The translations under genes were made by a program, and so were the position numbers. From Chryseobacterium candidae (GTDB lineage: Bacteria > Bacteroidota > Bacteroidia > Flavobacteriales > Weeksellaceae), in the NCBI RefSeq assembly GCF_004916905.1, contig NZ_SDLV01000029.1, positions 1 to 64,000 of the forward strand: DNA of 64,000 nucleotides, in the 5' to 3' direction. Below the pieces are notes generated by a model. It was not told the origin of the DNA and did not search any database. It saw nothing but the letters and a program-made list of their open reading frames with translations. This document shows, in pieces, positions 1 through 9,791 of this stretch. Within the stretch, counting starts at the first letter, position 1. Each line of letters starts with the position of its first letter.

Positions 1-1
1 A

Positions 2-1726
2 ATGCAAAAAAAATATTTCTTATTTATCGTTTTTCTTTGTCAGAATTTATTCTTTTCTCAGAATATAAAAGGTTTTCATATTCCAGATTCTTTAAGAAAA
101 AAAAGTTTTGAACAATTGATCAGCTGTTATAATAAAGTCTTAAGAATAGATAATGAGAAGGCAGAATTGTATGCAAATAGTATTCTTAGTAAAGCCAAAA
201 AAGAAGAAAATAATGACTATATATATGATGGCTATTATAAGTTGGCTCATGCAAAAGGACTGAATTCCGAAGATGGACATCCTTATGCGGACTCTTTAAT
301 AAAAATAACACAAAAAGTTAATACAAAAGAATATCCGGCAAAAGCATATATCATTAAAGGAATTTTACTGAATAATGAATTTAAATATAAAGAGGCGCTA
401 AATTACTATATAAAAGCACAGAACTTATCCAGGAATAAAAATTTAGATCAATTTTATTATGTGAAAAAACTGGTGGGCATTTTAAAGACTGCTACTGATG
501 AAAATGAAGAAGCACTTCCTCTTTTCTTAGAATATTACCAATATGAAAAGAAAAAAATGCAAACCAATGATAAAGACATTAAAAGTTACATAGGTTCAAT
601 TTTTTCTGTATCAAATTCCTATAGTAAAAATAAAAAATACCAACAAAGCAAACTCTATAATAAAATAGGTCTTTCCGAGTGTGAAAAATATAATGATTAT
701 AGCCAATATGTTTATTTTATTATGTCTGAAGGTATAGCAGAATATTATCTTAAAAATTATGCTATTGCTTATAAGCATCTGGCAGGAATCGAAAAAGACC
801 TTCAAAAAAATAAAAATCATGTTAATTTATCAGTTTTATATTATTATTTAGGGAAGATTAATTACGAGCTTGATAAAGAAAGAGAGGCAATACAATATTT
901 TATAAAATCGGATTCATTATCATTCAAGTCAAACGACTTTGTACCAATAGTGAGAGATCAATATGAAATTTTAATTGATTATTATAAAAAAAATGGGGAT
1001 GAAAAAAAGCAACTAAAATTCATTAATAAACTCTTTTATGCAGACAGCATTATCAATAATAACAAGCAATATTTATCCAAGGAGATTTATAAAAAATACG
1101 ATACTCCTATTCTGCTAGAGGATAAAGAAAGAATAATATCTGATTTGAATAATAAAAATTCAATATTATACTGGTTTCTAGGAGGTGGTATTTTGTTTAT
1201 TTTTTCTTTAATATATGTATATAAAAGAAGAATTAAAGAATATCAAAAACAGGCAGACTTATTAATTAAAAAATCAAAATCTTCCGAAGTTTTACCGACT
1301 CCTCCTGCTGTAATCAGAAATCCAAAAGTTCCTTCAGAAGAAAAGTCTAAAAGCTTATTATCTGATGAAAAATTACAGAGCCTCAAAACAAAATTAGAGC
1401 AGTTTGAAAAAAATAAAAAATTTCTACATAAAAATATTACTATAGATAATTTAGCTAAAGATTTAGGAACAAATCGGGATTACCTTTCAAAATCAGTAAA
1501 TGAATTAAAAGGAAAGAATTTTTCGCAATATTTGAATGAGCTAAGAATTAACTATATTGTACAGGAATTAAAGGATAACGAAAAATTAAGAAGATATACA
1601 ATTTCATCTATTGCCAATGAGATAGGTTATAATAATTCTGAGTCTTTTGCAAATGCTTTTAAGAAAATCACTGGAACTTTGCCTTCTTATTATATTAAAT
1701 TATTACAAGGACAAACTGAAAAGTAA
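2..1726 (+). CDS. TPR-containing membrane-anchored AraC-type transcriptional regulator
   Basis: The 574-residue protein starts with a hydrophobic signal-like stretch (about residues 1-20) and continues with helical repeats resembling TPRs (about 50-370). A membrane segment follows near 383-405 (LYWFLGGGILFIFSLIYVY), then a basic linker and an AraC-type helix-turn-helix (about 470-570, ending in ESFANAFKKITGTLPSYYI). This architecture is common in flavobacteria, where the periplasmic TPR part is thought to sense a signal and the cytoplasmic HTH to act on DNA. The ATG lies one base inside the window edge, so an upstream start cannot be excluded. It sits just upstream of a small leader-type peptide gene, which it might regulate; that is inference only. 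Confidence 0.8.
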   Translation: MQKKYFLFIVFLCQNLFFSQNIKGFHIPDSLRKKSFEQLISCYNKVLRIDNEKAELYANSILSKAKKEENNDYIYDGYYKLAHAKGLNSEDGHPYADSLIKITQKVNTKEYPAKAYIIKGILLNNEFKYKEALNYYIKAQNLSRNKNLDQFYYVKKLVGILKTATDENEEALPLFLEYYQYEKKKMQTNDKDIKSYIGSIFSVSNSYSKNKKYQQSKLYNKIGLSECEKYNDYSQYVYFIMSEGIAEYYLKNYAIAYKHLAGIEKDLQKNKNHVNLSVLYYYLGKINYELDKEREAIQYFIKSDSLSFKSNDFVPIVRDQYEILIDYYKKNGDEKKQLKFINKLFYADSIINNNKQYLSKEIYKKYDTPILLEDKERIISDLNNKNSILYWFLGGGILFIFSLIYVYKRRIKEYQKQADLLIKKSKSSEVLPTPPAVIRNPKVPSEEKSKSLLSDEKLQSLKTKLEQFEKNKKFLHKNITIDNLAKDLGTNRDYLSKSVNELKGKNFSQYLNELRINYIVQELKDNEKLRRYTISSIANEIGYNNSESFANAFKKITGTLPSYYIKLLQGQTEK

Positions 1727-1792
1727 GTTAGCTGATAATAAGTATTTTGTGATATTTCGTATAAGAAATTGATCAATTTCGAGATTATTATT

Positions 1793-1823
1793 TTTGATAA
1801 AAGAAACAAAGATAGTTTATTTG
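1793..1823 (+). promoter_or_regulatory. Bacteroidota-type promoter of the small GG-leader peptide
   Basis: A TTTG box at 1793-1796 is followed after 19 bases by TTTATTTG at 1816-1823, one mismatch from the TTTG-N19-TAnnTTTG consensus. It lies about 30 bases upstream of the ATG at 1853, which argues for that ATG over the upstream in-frame start at 1769. Confidence 0.5.
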
Positions 1824-1852
1824 CAATCTTAACTATTAATTATTTATACCTG

Positions 1853-2023
1853 ATGAAAAAACAGCAAAAAGCAGAAAAAAAAATGTCGTTGAAGAAATTA
1901 CAATTGGTTAAAATTACAAACGGTTTGAATTCTATCAAGGGAGGAAATATTGCTCATGTAGCAGTGTTAGGAGATGATAATCAAACAATTGTAGAACAGA
2001 CTCTGGGTAGTAATAACGGATAA
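1853..2023 (+). CDS. Small double-glycine-leader peptide (RiPP/bacteriocin-like precursor)
   Basis: This 56-residue peptide has a lysine- and leucine-rich N-terminal half (MSLKKLQLVKITNGLNSIKGG) ending in a Gly-Gly at residues 30-31. It resembles the GG-type natural product leader peptides of Bacteroidota. The presumed core of 25 residues has no cysteine and only a few Ser/Thr, so lanthionine formation is not possible as written. A longer reading from 1769 is open, but the promoter at 1793-1823 falls inside it. The next gene, a secreted S15-like hydrolase, starts 9 bases later. A decayed second precursor with a similar leader lies at 5431-5611. What is seen is the leader shape; the product and its role are unknown. 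Confidence 0.6.
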   Translation: MKKQQKAEKKMSLKKLQLVKITNGLNSIKGGNIAHVAVLGDDNQTIVEQTLGSNNG

Positions 2024-2032
2024 CCTTTTTGA

Positions 2033-4276
2033 ATGAAAAAATTCTTCTTTATATATTTTGCCTTTTGTTTACAGTTTGCTTTTTGCCAAAAAATAAGTTT
2101 GCGGGAAATTGCTCCTAAAAATGTGGCAAATACAGAAAATATTGTAAAATATCTAGCCAGTCAGCTTAAAGACAGATATATGAAAAACAAAGCTACAGGT
2201 ACTTATTATGATGATATTTTCAGAATAAATATTATTAATGAAAATTATAATTTATCACTTTCACAGCTGGATTCTCTTAGAAATATTACAATGAGAAATA
2301 ATTCCGTAACAGCTGGCGCAATGGGAAGTCAATTTGAAATTTATATTAATACTATTAAACGAGCACCAAATAAGAACAATTTTGACAAAATATATGAAGA
2401 AGAATTCAAAAAAAAGTATGAAAAATTACCTTTAAAATCACAAATTATTTTATCCCAATATTTTACTTATGATCCAATAGCGTTAAAAAAAGATATTAGT
2501 GAAATCATTACGAGTAATATAAAACATGATAGTATTGACATTTCAGATGCTATAAAATTATGTAGAAAATACAATATATATGATGTAGGGAATAAAACAT
2601 TCAAATTAGGAGCACAGTTACTTAAAAATTTCGAAAAAGAGGTATTTACAATATATGATAGTATAAAAGTTACTACAAAAGATAATGGAATTCTTACATT
2701 AAGTGTTGTAGTAAATAATAAAGCTCCAAAACCTCAAAGTACAATACTTCTAAATACCATATATTCAGATCTTAAAAATATTAATGAGGCTAAGAAGTTA
2801 GCTTCGGATAATTATGCCGGAGTTATTTTAAATACAAGAGGAAAATATTTAAGCAATAATAGTATAGAACCTTTTGAACATGAAGTTGAAGATATCAATG
2901 AAGCGATTAATTGGATTATAAAGCAACCTTGGAGTAACGGAAAAGTGGGAATGATTGGTGGAAGCTATTTAGGATTCAGCCAATGGGCGGCTACAAAAAA
3001 ACTCCATCCGGCATTAAAAACCATAATACCGCAAGCTGCGGTAGGAATTGGTACAGAAGATTTTCCTATGAATAATAATATATTTACGTCCTATGCTATA
3101 AGGTGGTTAAATTATGTAGTGAATTCAAAAATGACTGATTATGCAGATTTTAGTGATGTTAAAAAATGGAATTCCACCTACAAACAATGGTATATCACAG
3201 GGAAACCATTTAGACAACTAGACTCTATCAGTGGAAAATCTAATATCATCTTTCAGAGATGGCTTAATCATCCCAGTTTTGACGATTACTGGAAAAATAT
3301 GATTCCTTATAAAAAAGATTTTTCTAATATTAATATTCCTGTTTTAACTATTACTGGGTATTTTGATGCTGACCAGTTAGGAGCGTTATATTATCTTAAA
3401 AATCATTATAAATACAATAAAAATGCCGATCACTATCTGATTATTGGCCCTTATGACCATTCCGGTGCGCAGGGATATATAAAGAACGAACTAAAAGGAT
3501 ATACAATTGATTCTGTGGCTAATATAGATTTTAACACGATTTGGATTGAATGGTTTGATTATATTTTAAAAAATGGTAAAAAACCATCTTTCTTGAAGAA
3601 TAAGATTAATTATCAGGTTATGGGCACTAATCAATGGAAAAATGTAAATTCCTTAGAGAACATTAGTAAAAATACCCTAAGATTTTATTTAGAGAATAAT
3701 GGTTTACTATCAGATGTAAAAATAAGTGATAAAAGTTTTTCATTACTGAAAGTAGATTTAAAAGACCGTTCTGATGCGGATGAATTATTAGAATTAAAGA
3801 ATGAAATAGTTGAAAATAAAATATACACTAAGAATAGTCTAATATTCACAACTAATCCACTTGATAAATCTTTTGAATTGTCAGGTAATTTTTCTGGAAA
3901 ATTTAAATTTTCAATCAACAAAAAAGATGTAGATGTCTATGTTTATTTATATGAGCTAATGCCCGACGGAAAATATTTTTTATTATCAAGTTATATGGAT
4001 AGAGCTAGTTATAATAAAAATAACGAAAAACGAAATTTACTTACCCCTAATAAAAAGGAAACAATATCTATATCAAATAATAAATTTATAAGTAAAAAAA
4101 TAGAAAAAGGAAGTAAGCTCGTTGCGATAGTAGGCGTTATGAAAACCCCATATTATCAAATAAATTATGGTTCGGGAAAAGATGTAAGTGATGAAACTAT
4201 TCTTGATGCAAAGGAACTATTGGAAATAAAATTTTATAATGATAGCTATATAGATGTTCCTGTTATTAAGGAATAA
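2033..4276 (+). CDS. Secreted CocE/NonD (S15-like) alpha/beta hydrolase
   Basis: The 747-residue protein has a signal peptide (MKKFFFIYFAFCLQFAFCQ), a helical N-terminal extension of about 200 residues, and an alpha/beta hydrolase domain of the CocE/NonD/X-Pro dipeptidyl-peptidase type. The nucleophile elbow is GMIGGSYLGFSQW (Ser near 311). The likely acid is in TGYFDADQLG (near 445) and the likely His in GPYDHSGAQGY (near 478). A beta-rich C-terminal domain (about 560-747) fits the jelly-roll X-PDAP domain. Family members cleave peptides, esters or amides. The gene starts 9 bases after the GG-leader peptide and is probably co-transcribed with it, so a role in processing or degrading that peptide is conceivable but unproven. 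Confidence 0.8.
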   Translation: MKKFFFIYFAFCLQFAFCQKISLREIAPKNVANTENIVKYLASQLKDRYMKNKATGTYYDDIFRINIINENYNLSLSQLDSLRNITMRNNSVTAGAMGSQFEIYINTIKRAPNKNNFDKIYEEEFKKKYEKLPLKSQIILSQYFTYDPIALKKDISEIITSNIKHDSIDISDAIKLCRKYNIYDVGNKTFKLGAQLLKNFEKEVFTIYDSIKVTTKDNGILTLSVVVNNKAPKPQSTILLNTIYSDLKNINEAKKLASDNYAGVILNTRGKYLSNNSIEPFEHEVEDINEAINWIIKQPWSNGKVGMIGGSYLGFSQWAATKKLHPALKTIIPQAAVGIGTEDFPMNNNIFTSYAIRWLNYVVNSKMTDYADFSDVKKWNSTYKQWYITGKPFRQLDSISGKSNIIFQRWLNHPSFDDYWKNMIPYKKDFSNINIPVLTITGYFDADQLGALYYLKNHYKYNKNADHYLIIGPYDHSGAQGYIKNELKGYTIDSVANIDFNTIWIEWFDYILKNGKKPSFLKNKINYQVMGTNQWKNVNSLENISKNTLRFYLENNGLLSDVKISDKSFSLLKVDLKDRSDADELLELKNEIVENKIYTKNSLIFTTNPLDKSFELSGNFSGKFKFSINKKDVDVYVYLYELMPDGKYFLLSSYMDRASYNKNNEKRNLLTPNKKETISISNNKFISKKIEKGSKLVAIVGVMKTPYYQINYGSGKDVSDETILDAKELLEIKFYNDSYIDVPVIKE

Positions 4277-4342
4277 TTATCTGAAAAATTACAGATAACT
4301 TTAAAGCACATGATTTGCAACCAGAAGGTCTCACAGAAAATC

Positions 4343-4370
4343 ACCGCTTATATAATGTGAGCGGTTTTTT
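4343..4370 (+). terminator. Rho-independent terminator after the S15-like hydrolase
   Basis: The stem ACCGCT/AGCGGT is followed by six T residues, 67 bases after the hydrolase stop codon. Confidence 0.75.
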
Positions 4371-4469
4371 ATTGTCTTTATTTGTTTATTGTGAATCTGT
4401 GTGATAATTTTTGTTTGCCTTATAAAAATGAAGTAAGTGGTCATATACTACTATTTCAAATAATCGCTG

Positions 4470-5115
4470 TTAAGAAACAAATAATCTGTTAATATGCATA
4501 TAAAAAATACTTTGAAAGAAATCTTTTATAGGGACTTTTAACATATCGTCTTTTCGAAATTTTAGAATTTCGCCAAGCTTTACATTACTTTCAGAAATAT
4601 TATTGATTATTAAATCCCTTATTTCTTCATATTCACTGGAAGTAACGAATTCAAAAAACTCATTATATTTTCTCTTCAATTGATTATTTAAGTGCTTATC
4701 CGCCTTGAATTCTATTTTAAAAGCATTTTCATAACTTTTTATATACTGCGTTTTTCTTCTGTAGATAGGTTCAGTACTGTATAAATTTGATCAATATAAA
4801 ACAGAGATACAATTATTTTTTCTTCATCATTATATTCTGAGAAATTTAAAATCAATTCGCTGCTTTAAAAAAATAGCTCTTCTGCACATTCTATAGTATT
4901 ATCACCATAGCACTCAAGTTCTCTGGAGTACGTTTCCATGATGAAGGCAGACAATTCTCCCGATTTCAGATAATCTTTAGATATTGAATTGAGGATTTCC
5001 AGAACATAGCTCTAGTAACCAATATCGTATTCATTAAATTGTTTAATGATTATTTTTTGAAAAAAAATGATAGTAATCGATAAAAGAAAAGGTACGTATT
5101 ACCCGAGAGGGTATA
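4470..5115 (-). pseudogene. Decayed lanthipeptide dehydratase C-terminal (thiopeptide-type) domain
   Basis: Reading the minus strand, pieces of one protein appear in shifted frames. A piece with FIMETYSRELECYGDNTIE and AEELFF is encoded near 4880-5010. A second (SSELILNFSEYNDEEKIIV) is encoded near 4750-4870. A third of about 90 residues ends in FQSIFYMHINRLFVS at 4470. These match the landmarks of the SpaB_C / thiopeptide-type bacteriocin biosynthesis domain (a TY.RELERYG-like segment, AE.LF, and a final HMHxNRLF). The frame is broken by an in-frame TAG near 5010 and at least two frameshifts, and the large N-terminal dehydratase part is missing. The assignment is by motif memory, not alignment. 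Confidence 0.6.
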
Positions 5116-5430
5116 CAGAGAAGAAAACCTTATTCGGTTTCCTTTTAATTTTCAGTTTTTTTATGTGGGTAATATACAAATGTCTCTGATAAAAAACACT
5201 GAAAATTGAAGCCAGACATCCATTTGCAGATTCAATTATCATAGAAAATAATCAGACGTCCTCTTCTTCATATAAAATAATTCAATTAAAGACAAACATA
5301 ATAAGACCTTCATTAACAGTGTATTGAAATATTATTTTATCGAAATTTATCAATTTCGGTACATATATTTTCTTTATCTGCAAGATTAGAACTTTATTTG
5401 CATATCAATTTTAAAGGCTTAAGAAAATAG

Positions 5431-5611
5431 AAAGAAAAATTATCGTTAAACAAACTTAAAATGTCTAAGATAACATGCATACTAATTCCATCAGAGGTAT
5501 TTTGGCTGTAAACGATCGAACTTTTTAATAGATAATAAAGCTAATGATATAGTTGTAAACAAAACACCAGAAACTATCGATATCCAACCAGGAACAAAAC
5601 TAAAAAACTAA
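5431..5611 (+). pseudogene. Decayed second leader-type precursor peptide
   Basis: The stretch encodes KEKLSLNKLKMSKIT, then after a frame change TNSIRGILAVNDRT, then after another change ANDIVVNKTPETIDIQPG and a stop at 5609. It parallels the intact precursor at 1853 (KKLQLVKITNGLNSIKGG), but lacks an ATG, has frameshifts, and has lost the second glycine. It is followed at once by a good terminator, as an intact small gene would be. With the decayed dehydratase domain, it suggests that an active RiPP locus once stood here. Confidence 0.45.
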
Positions 5612-5622
5612 TAACCATTTTA

Positions 5623-5656
5623 TCAGTAATTTTCTTTTCAAAATTACTGATTTTTT
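5623..5656 (+). terminator. Terminator after the decayed precursor
   Basis: The perfect stem TCAGTAATTTT/AAAATTACTGA is followed by six T residues. Confidence 0.75.
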
Positions 5657-5662
5657 CATTTT

Positions 5663-5758
5663 ATGAAACACATATTAATCCTACCATTATTACTTTTTTT
5701 ATGTATAACATTAAACATTTGTTTAAAAAATAATAAAATATATTTAAAATACAGTTAA
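5663..5758 (+). CDS. Possible 31-residue hydrophobic peptide, perhaps a gene remnant
   Basis: A short frame starts with MKHILILPLLLFLCITLNICL, which reads like a signal or membrane peptide, and stops after 31 codons. No promoter is evident and it follows a terminator directly. It may be the orphaned signal peptide of a lost secreted protein. The opposite strand also has an open frame here, which I regard as a shadow. Confidence 0.2.
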   Translation: MKHILILPLLLFLCITLNICLKNNKIYLKYS

Positions 5759-5799
5759 CAGCCTTCTTCTCCGGATACCGTTGCTTTGCAAAAAAAGTA

Positions 5800-7551
5800 A
5801 TGATGGAAAACAACAACCCATTCAACAGAAGAAGATTTCTTAAAAATTCACTATTGGCAGCCGGAGGAATTTTTCTTGCTCCTCTCATTGAAAGCTGCAG
5901 CGACGATTTTACTGAAAATAGCAGTGCTCCTGACGATCTTAAGAACGGAGGTTTTGAATCCGGAGTAGCAAGCTTTGACCCAAGCGCAACAGGAATTATT
6001 ATCTGGACCCGGTATTCAAAAGGAACTGATGCAGAGATTACATGGGAAATCAGTAAAAACAGCAATTTTTCAGAAGTAGTGAGAAGAGGTCAGGCGAATG
6101 CTGCACTGGTCAATGATTTTACTATAGCGGTAGATGTACAGAATATCTCTTCCAATACAAAATATTACTACAGATTCTATAACAGTACAAGTAAGGAAGT
6201 CAGCGTAACAGGAGAAACGCTTACTTTACCGTCAAAATCAGATGCTGTAAATGAAGTAAAAATGGCTGTCGTATCTTGTTCCAACTTTCCTGCAGGACTT
6301 TTCAATGTGTATGGTGCGATTGCAACATCTGAAGCTGATGTTGTAGTACACCTTGGAGACTATATTTATGAATATGCTCCTGGAGAATATGGCACGAACC
6401 CTTACACCAATCAGTTAGGAAGAACCCATCAGCCAGCAAAAGAAATTCTTACCCTCAGTGATTACAGGGAACGATACAGACAGTACAGAGGAGATAAAAA
6501 TCTTCAGCTTCTTCACCAGAAAAAACCATTTATCTGTGTTTGGGATGATCATGAGTTTGCCAATGATACCTATAAATCGGGAGCAGAAAATCACCAGCCG
6601 AATGAAGGGGATTTTCAGGCAAGAAAAATGGCCGCTTTCCAGGCATACAGCGAATATATTCCCCTTAAAACGGGGAAGGACATGAGAATTTACAGAAGTT
6701 TCAGCTTTGGAAATATAGTTTCCCTTTATATGATGGATACAAGGGTAATTGCAAGGGATAAACAGATGGAATATTCGGATTATCTTGATAATACAGGAAA
6801 TTTTAATCAGGTACAGTTTAAAACAGATTTTTTAAGCACCAGCAGAAGACTTATCGGAAGCGAGCAGATGTCATGGCTGAGTTCTCAGATCAATAGCGAT
6901 ACAGCAAAATGGAAAGTACTGGGACAGCAGATTTTAATGACTAAAATGATGGTTCCTGCAGAACTTCTGATGTTACTGAATCAGATTTTAGCAGAAATAA
7001 AACAGCATGGAAGCGCACAGCCGGCTACTATGCAGGCACTTCAGAATACCATCACTCAGCTGATTATTCTTAAAACAAGATATCAGCAGCAGGATCCTAC
7101 ATTAACGCCGCAGGAAATTGCAAGAATTACAACTACTTTACCATATAATCTGGATGCGTGGGATGGATATTTCATGGAAAGAGAGCAGCTTTACTCTGTT
7201 CTTGCAGGAAAAAATGTAGTGGTACTGGCAGGAGATACCCACAATGCGTGGTTAGGAAAACTGACCGATGCACAGGGTAAATTCATCGGAACAGAGCTTG
7301 CCTGCAGTTCCGTTTCTTCTCCTGGTCTCGAAGGATATCTGGGAATCACTTCAGATCCTGCAAAAGCAATAGAACTGGCCCAGGCATTTTCGTTGCTGAT
7401 TGATGACCTGGATTATGCCAATCTTTATAAAAGAGGATATCTGCATGTGAAATTTACCACTGGAAGTTCTACTGCAGAATGGAGGTTTGTAGACAACGTT
7501 ATTTCAGATACCTACAATATCACCACAGAAAAGACCTATACCATTTCATAG
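5800..7551 (+). CDS. phoD: PhoD-family alkaline phosphatase, Tat-exported lipoprotein
   Basis: The 583-residue protein has a twin-arginine signal (NRRRFLKNSLLAAGG, residues 8-22) and a lipobox-like LIESC, so it is probably exported folded and lipid-anchored. An N-terminal PhoD domain (about 50-150: GVASFDPSATGIIIWTRYS) precedes the metallophosphatase core with VVSCSNFPAG, VVHLGDYIYEY, WDDHEFANDTY and VVLAGDTHNAW. These carry the expected metal-binding Asp, His and Asn residues of phosphodiesterase/monoesterase PhoD enzymes, which release phosphate from organic phosphate. There are two adjacent ATG codons (5800 and 5803). It stands alone, with a terminator-like hairpin behind it. Low-phosphate induction would be expected, but no Pho box was recognised. 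Confidence 0.88.
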   Translation: MMENNNPFNRRRFLKNSLLAAGGIFLAPLIESCSDDFTENSSAPDDLKNGGFESGVASFDPSATGIIIWTRYSKGTDAEITWEISKNSNFSEVVRRGQANAALVNDFTIAVDVQNISSNTKYYYRFYNSTSKEVSVTGETLTLPSKSDAVNEVKMAVVSCSNFPAGLFNVYGAIATSEADVVVHLGDYIYEYAPGEYGTNPYTNQLGRTHQPAKEILTLSDYRERYRQYRGDKNLQLLHQKKPFICVWDDHEFANDTYKSGAENHQPNEGDFQARKMAAFQAYSEYIPLKTGKDMRIYRSFSFGNIVSLYMMDTRVIARDKQMEYSDYLDNTGNFNQVQFKTDFLSTSRRLIGSEQMSWLSSQINSDTAKWKVLGQQILMTKMMVPAELLMLLNQILAEIKQHGSAQPATMQALQNTITQLIILKTRYQQQDPTLTPQEIARITTTLPYNLDAWDGYFMEREQLYSVLAGKNVVVLAGDTHNAWLGKLTDAQGKFIGTELACSSVSSPGLEGYLGITSDPAKAIELAQAFSLLIDDLDYANLYKRGYLHVKFTTGSSTAEWRFVDNVISDTYNITTEKTYTIS

Positions 7552-7583
7552 TTTCAATAATCATATCTTATTTTCAATTTGCT

Positions 7584-7630
7584 AAAAAGAGTCATGGTGC
7601 TGCTGTGGCTCTTTTATATTATTTTTTTTT
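7584..7630 (+). terminator. Probable terminator after phoD
   Basis: A stem AAGAGTCA/TGGCTCTT (one G-T pair) with a loop of about 9 bases is followed by a T-rich stretch with a run of nine or more T. Confidence 0.6.
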
Positions 7631-7900
7631 GTATCTTAAACAAATGTGAGAAAATACAAGAAAAGATTTACAATAATGATACTCTTCTGTTTAGTATTAA
7701 GGAGTATTATGCTTGGGTTGGTTAAATGGTTTATTTAAGAATTTCTCATTGATTAATGGAGAATTTAAATTTCATATCCTTTTCAATTTATTTTTATATC
7801 TCAGAATCTTATGCTTATATTTATTTTATATTAAGGTTTGCCGGTCAATAAAATAGAGTGTATTTATCTAGAAACCATGGCTGGATTTAAAATTAAATAA
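7631..7900. other. Intergenic stretch with no supported gene
   Basis: The stretch is AT-rich. A GTG-initiated 29-codon hydrophobic frame near 7644 is the only reading of note and lacks support. The region presumably carries the promoter of the MBL gene at 7901, but I see no clear TAnnTTTG box close to it. Confidence 0.4.
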
Positions 7901-8950
7901 ATGAAAGGTTTAAAAAAACAGCTCGGACAGTTTCCCGATGAAAAAAGAAAAGAATATTTCAGTACACTGCCCAATTATCTCAACGGACGATTTCAGAATA
8001 TATTAACAACACCAGCATTGTTAGAAGGAGAAAGTATGACTAAACTGCTTCTTCAAAGCCTGTGTAAAATAGAAAATACATCACCCAAAACCGCTCTCCC
8101 GTTTGTAGAGACTGATCTTAAAAATCTTCAGCCCGATGAAAATGTATTGGTATGGTTTGGACACAGCTCCTATTTCATTCAGGCTGATGGAAAGAAATTC
8201 CTGATAGATCCTGTTTTCAGTGGTAACGCTTCCCCCATGCCAGGTTCCATAAAAGCTTTTCAGGGAGCAGATTATTACAAACCGGAACATATGCCGGATA
8301 TAGATTTCCTGCTTATTTCCCATGATCATTGGGATCATTTGGATTATAAAACTGTTCATGAATTAAAAGATAAGGTCGGTAAAGTTATTTGTGGTCTGGG
8401 AACCGGACAACATTTCGAATACTGGGGCTGGAGCTTTGATAAAATTATCGAAAAAAACTGGTGGGAAAGTATAGACATTGCAGAAGACTTCAGAGTCACA
8501 CTCACTCCGGCAAGGCACTTTTCCGGGAGATTGCTGAACCGTAATATCTCATTGTGGACATCTTTTGTTTTAAAAACTCCTACTAAAAATCTTTTTCTAG
8601 GCGGTGACAGCGGCTATGGAAATCATTTTACAGAAATTGGAGAGAAATATGGACCATTTGATCTGGCCGTAATGGAAGCCGGGCAGTATAATGAAAAGTG
8701 GCCTTATATTCATACATTGCCGAATCAATTGATCACGGAAATAAAAGAACTGAAAGCCCAAAACTTTATCCCGGTACACAATTCCAAATTCAAGCTGGCA
8801 CAGCATGCCTGGTACGAACCTCTGGAGCTGGCTTCAAAATATGCAGAAGAAAGTAATATGCCGATAAGTCTCCCTATGATCGGGGAAAAAGTAAACCTGG
8901 ACAGTCTGGGAACGGTAAGCTGGAAAAATTGGTGGGAAGAATACAGGTAA
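7901..8950 (+). CDS. MBL-fold metal-dependent hydrolase, NAPE-PLD/UlaG-like
   Basis: The 349-residue protein carries the metallo-beta-lactamase signature LLISHDHWDHLDYKT (HxHxDH), WFGHSSYFIQADGKKFLIDPVF upstream of it, and further metal ligands in TPARHFSGR, LFLGGDSGYGNHF and FIPVHNSKF. The length and the FLIDPV...GSIKAFQGADYY region fit the L-ascorbate lactonase/NAPE-PLD-like branch that hydrolyses phosphodiester or lactone substrates. There is no signal peptide, so it should be cytoplasmic. The substrate is unknown. It is flanked by unrelated genes and appears monocistronic. Confidence 0.8.
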   Translation: MKGLKKQLGQFPDEKRKEYFSTLPNYLNGRFQNILTTPALLEGESMTKLLLQSLCKIENTSPKTALPFVETDLKNLQPDENVLVWFGHSSYFIQADGKKFLIDPVFSGNASPMPGSIKAFQGADYYKPEHMPDIDFLLISHDHWDHLDYKTVHELKDKVGKVICGLGTGQHFEYWGWSFDKIIEKNWWESIDIAEDFRVTLTPARHFSGRLLNRNISLWTSFVLKTPTKNLFLGGDSGYGNHFTEIGEKYGPFDLAVMEAGQYNEKWPYIHTLPNQLITEIKELKAQNFIPVHNSKFKLAQHAWYEPLELASKYAEESNMPISLPMIGEKVNLDSLGTVSWKNWWEEYR

Positions 8951-9075
8951 ATAATTGCAGGCAATACATCATTTGTAAAATATAAAAACCTATCTATCAC
9001 TTGTCAGGGGCCTGATATTCATCAGCTGAATCAATTTCCTGCCAGAAAAATTCGGTAAAAATTTTATTTTTGAAC

Positions 9076-9789
9076 ATGAATAACAGAAACCGCGGAAAAA
9101 ATACTGGCGATGATGCCCTGTTCGGCTCAGAGAAACAGATCGGCAAGCTGAAACTGGCAGTTGAAGACATGCATTATCTGCTGAGCAGAGAATACCCGGA
9201 AAAAGCAGCTTCTGATCTTGTGGGGAACAGGTACCGATTGAAAACCCGCCAGATACAGGCTCTTCGTGGAGCATCAGCCTCGGCTGCCCAGCTTCAGAAC
9301 AGACAGTTAAAACAGATAGAAGCTTCAGATTTAAAAGGGAAAACTATTTATCTCGACGGTTTTAATGTTTTGATCCTGTTGGAAAGTCTGCTTTCCGAGG
9401 CTTATATTTTTGAAGGACTGGATGGCTGTATCCGTGATCTTTCAGGGGTGCATGGAACCTATAAAAGAGTTAATCAAACCTTAAGAGCTGTGGAGCTAGT
9501 GGCTTTTTTTTACCGGAAAAATCAGATTCATCAGCTTGTTTGGATCTTTGATAAGCCAGTCTCCAACAGTGGAAGAATTAAACAGAGTATCCTGGAGTTT
9601 GCAGAAGAGCACCAGCTCAATTGGGAATTCGATCTGCAATACAATCCTGATAAATTTTTGGCGGAAAGTTCAGAAATCATTATTTCCTCAGATGCCTGGA
9701 TTCTGGATCACTGTAAAGCATGGTTTAATCTGATCGGTTATCTGATCAAAGAAGAAGATATTCCCGTTAACCTGATCAGAACAAAATAA
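9076..9789 (+). CDS. DUF434 domain protein
   Basis: The N-terminal part (GNRYRLKTRQIQALRGASAS) is typical of DUF434. The C-terminal part holds GKTIYLDGFNVLILLESLLS and an aspartate-rich PIN-like or toprim-like pattern (WIFDKPVSNSGRIK, IISSDAWILD), suggesting a metal-dependent nuclease-type fold, though no function is established for the family. The ATG at 9076 is preferred over a TTG two codons upstream. The next gene starts 2 bases after this stop, so the two are likely co-transcribed. Confidence 0.7.
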   Translation: MNNRNRGKNTGDDALFGSEKQIGKLKLAVEDMHYLLSREYPEKAASDLVGNRYRLKTRQIQALRGASASAAQLQNRQLKQIEASDLKGKTIYLDGFNVLILLESLLSEAYIFEGLDGCIRDLSGVHGTYKRVNQTLRAVELVAFFYRKNQIHQLVWIFDKPVSNSGRIKQSILEFAEEHQLNWEFDLQYNPDKFLAESSEIIISSDAWILDHCKAWFNLIGYLIKEEDIPVNLIRTK

Positions 9790-9791
9790 GT

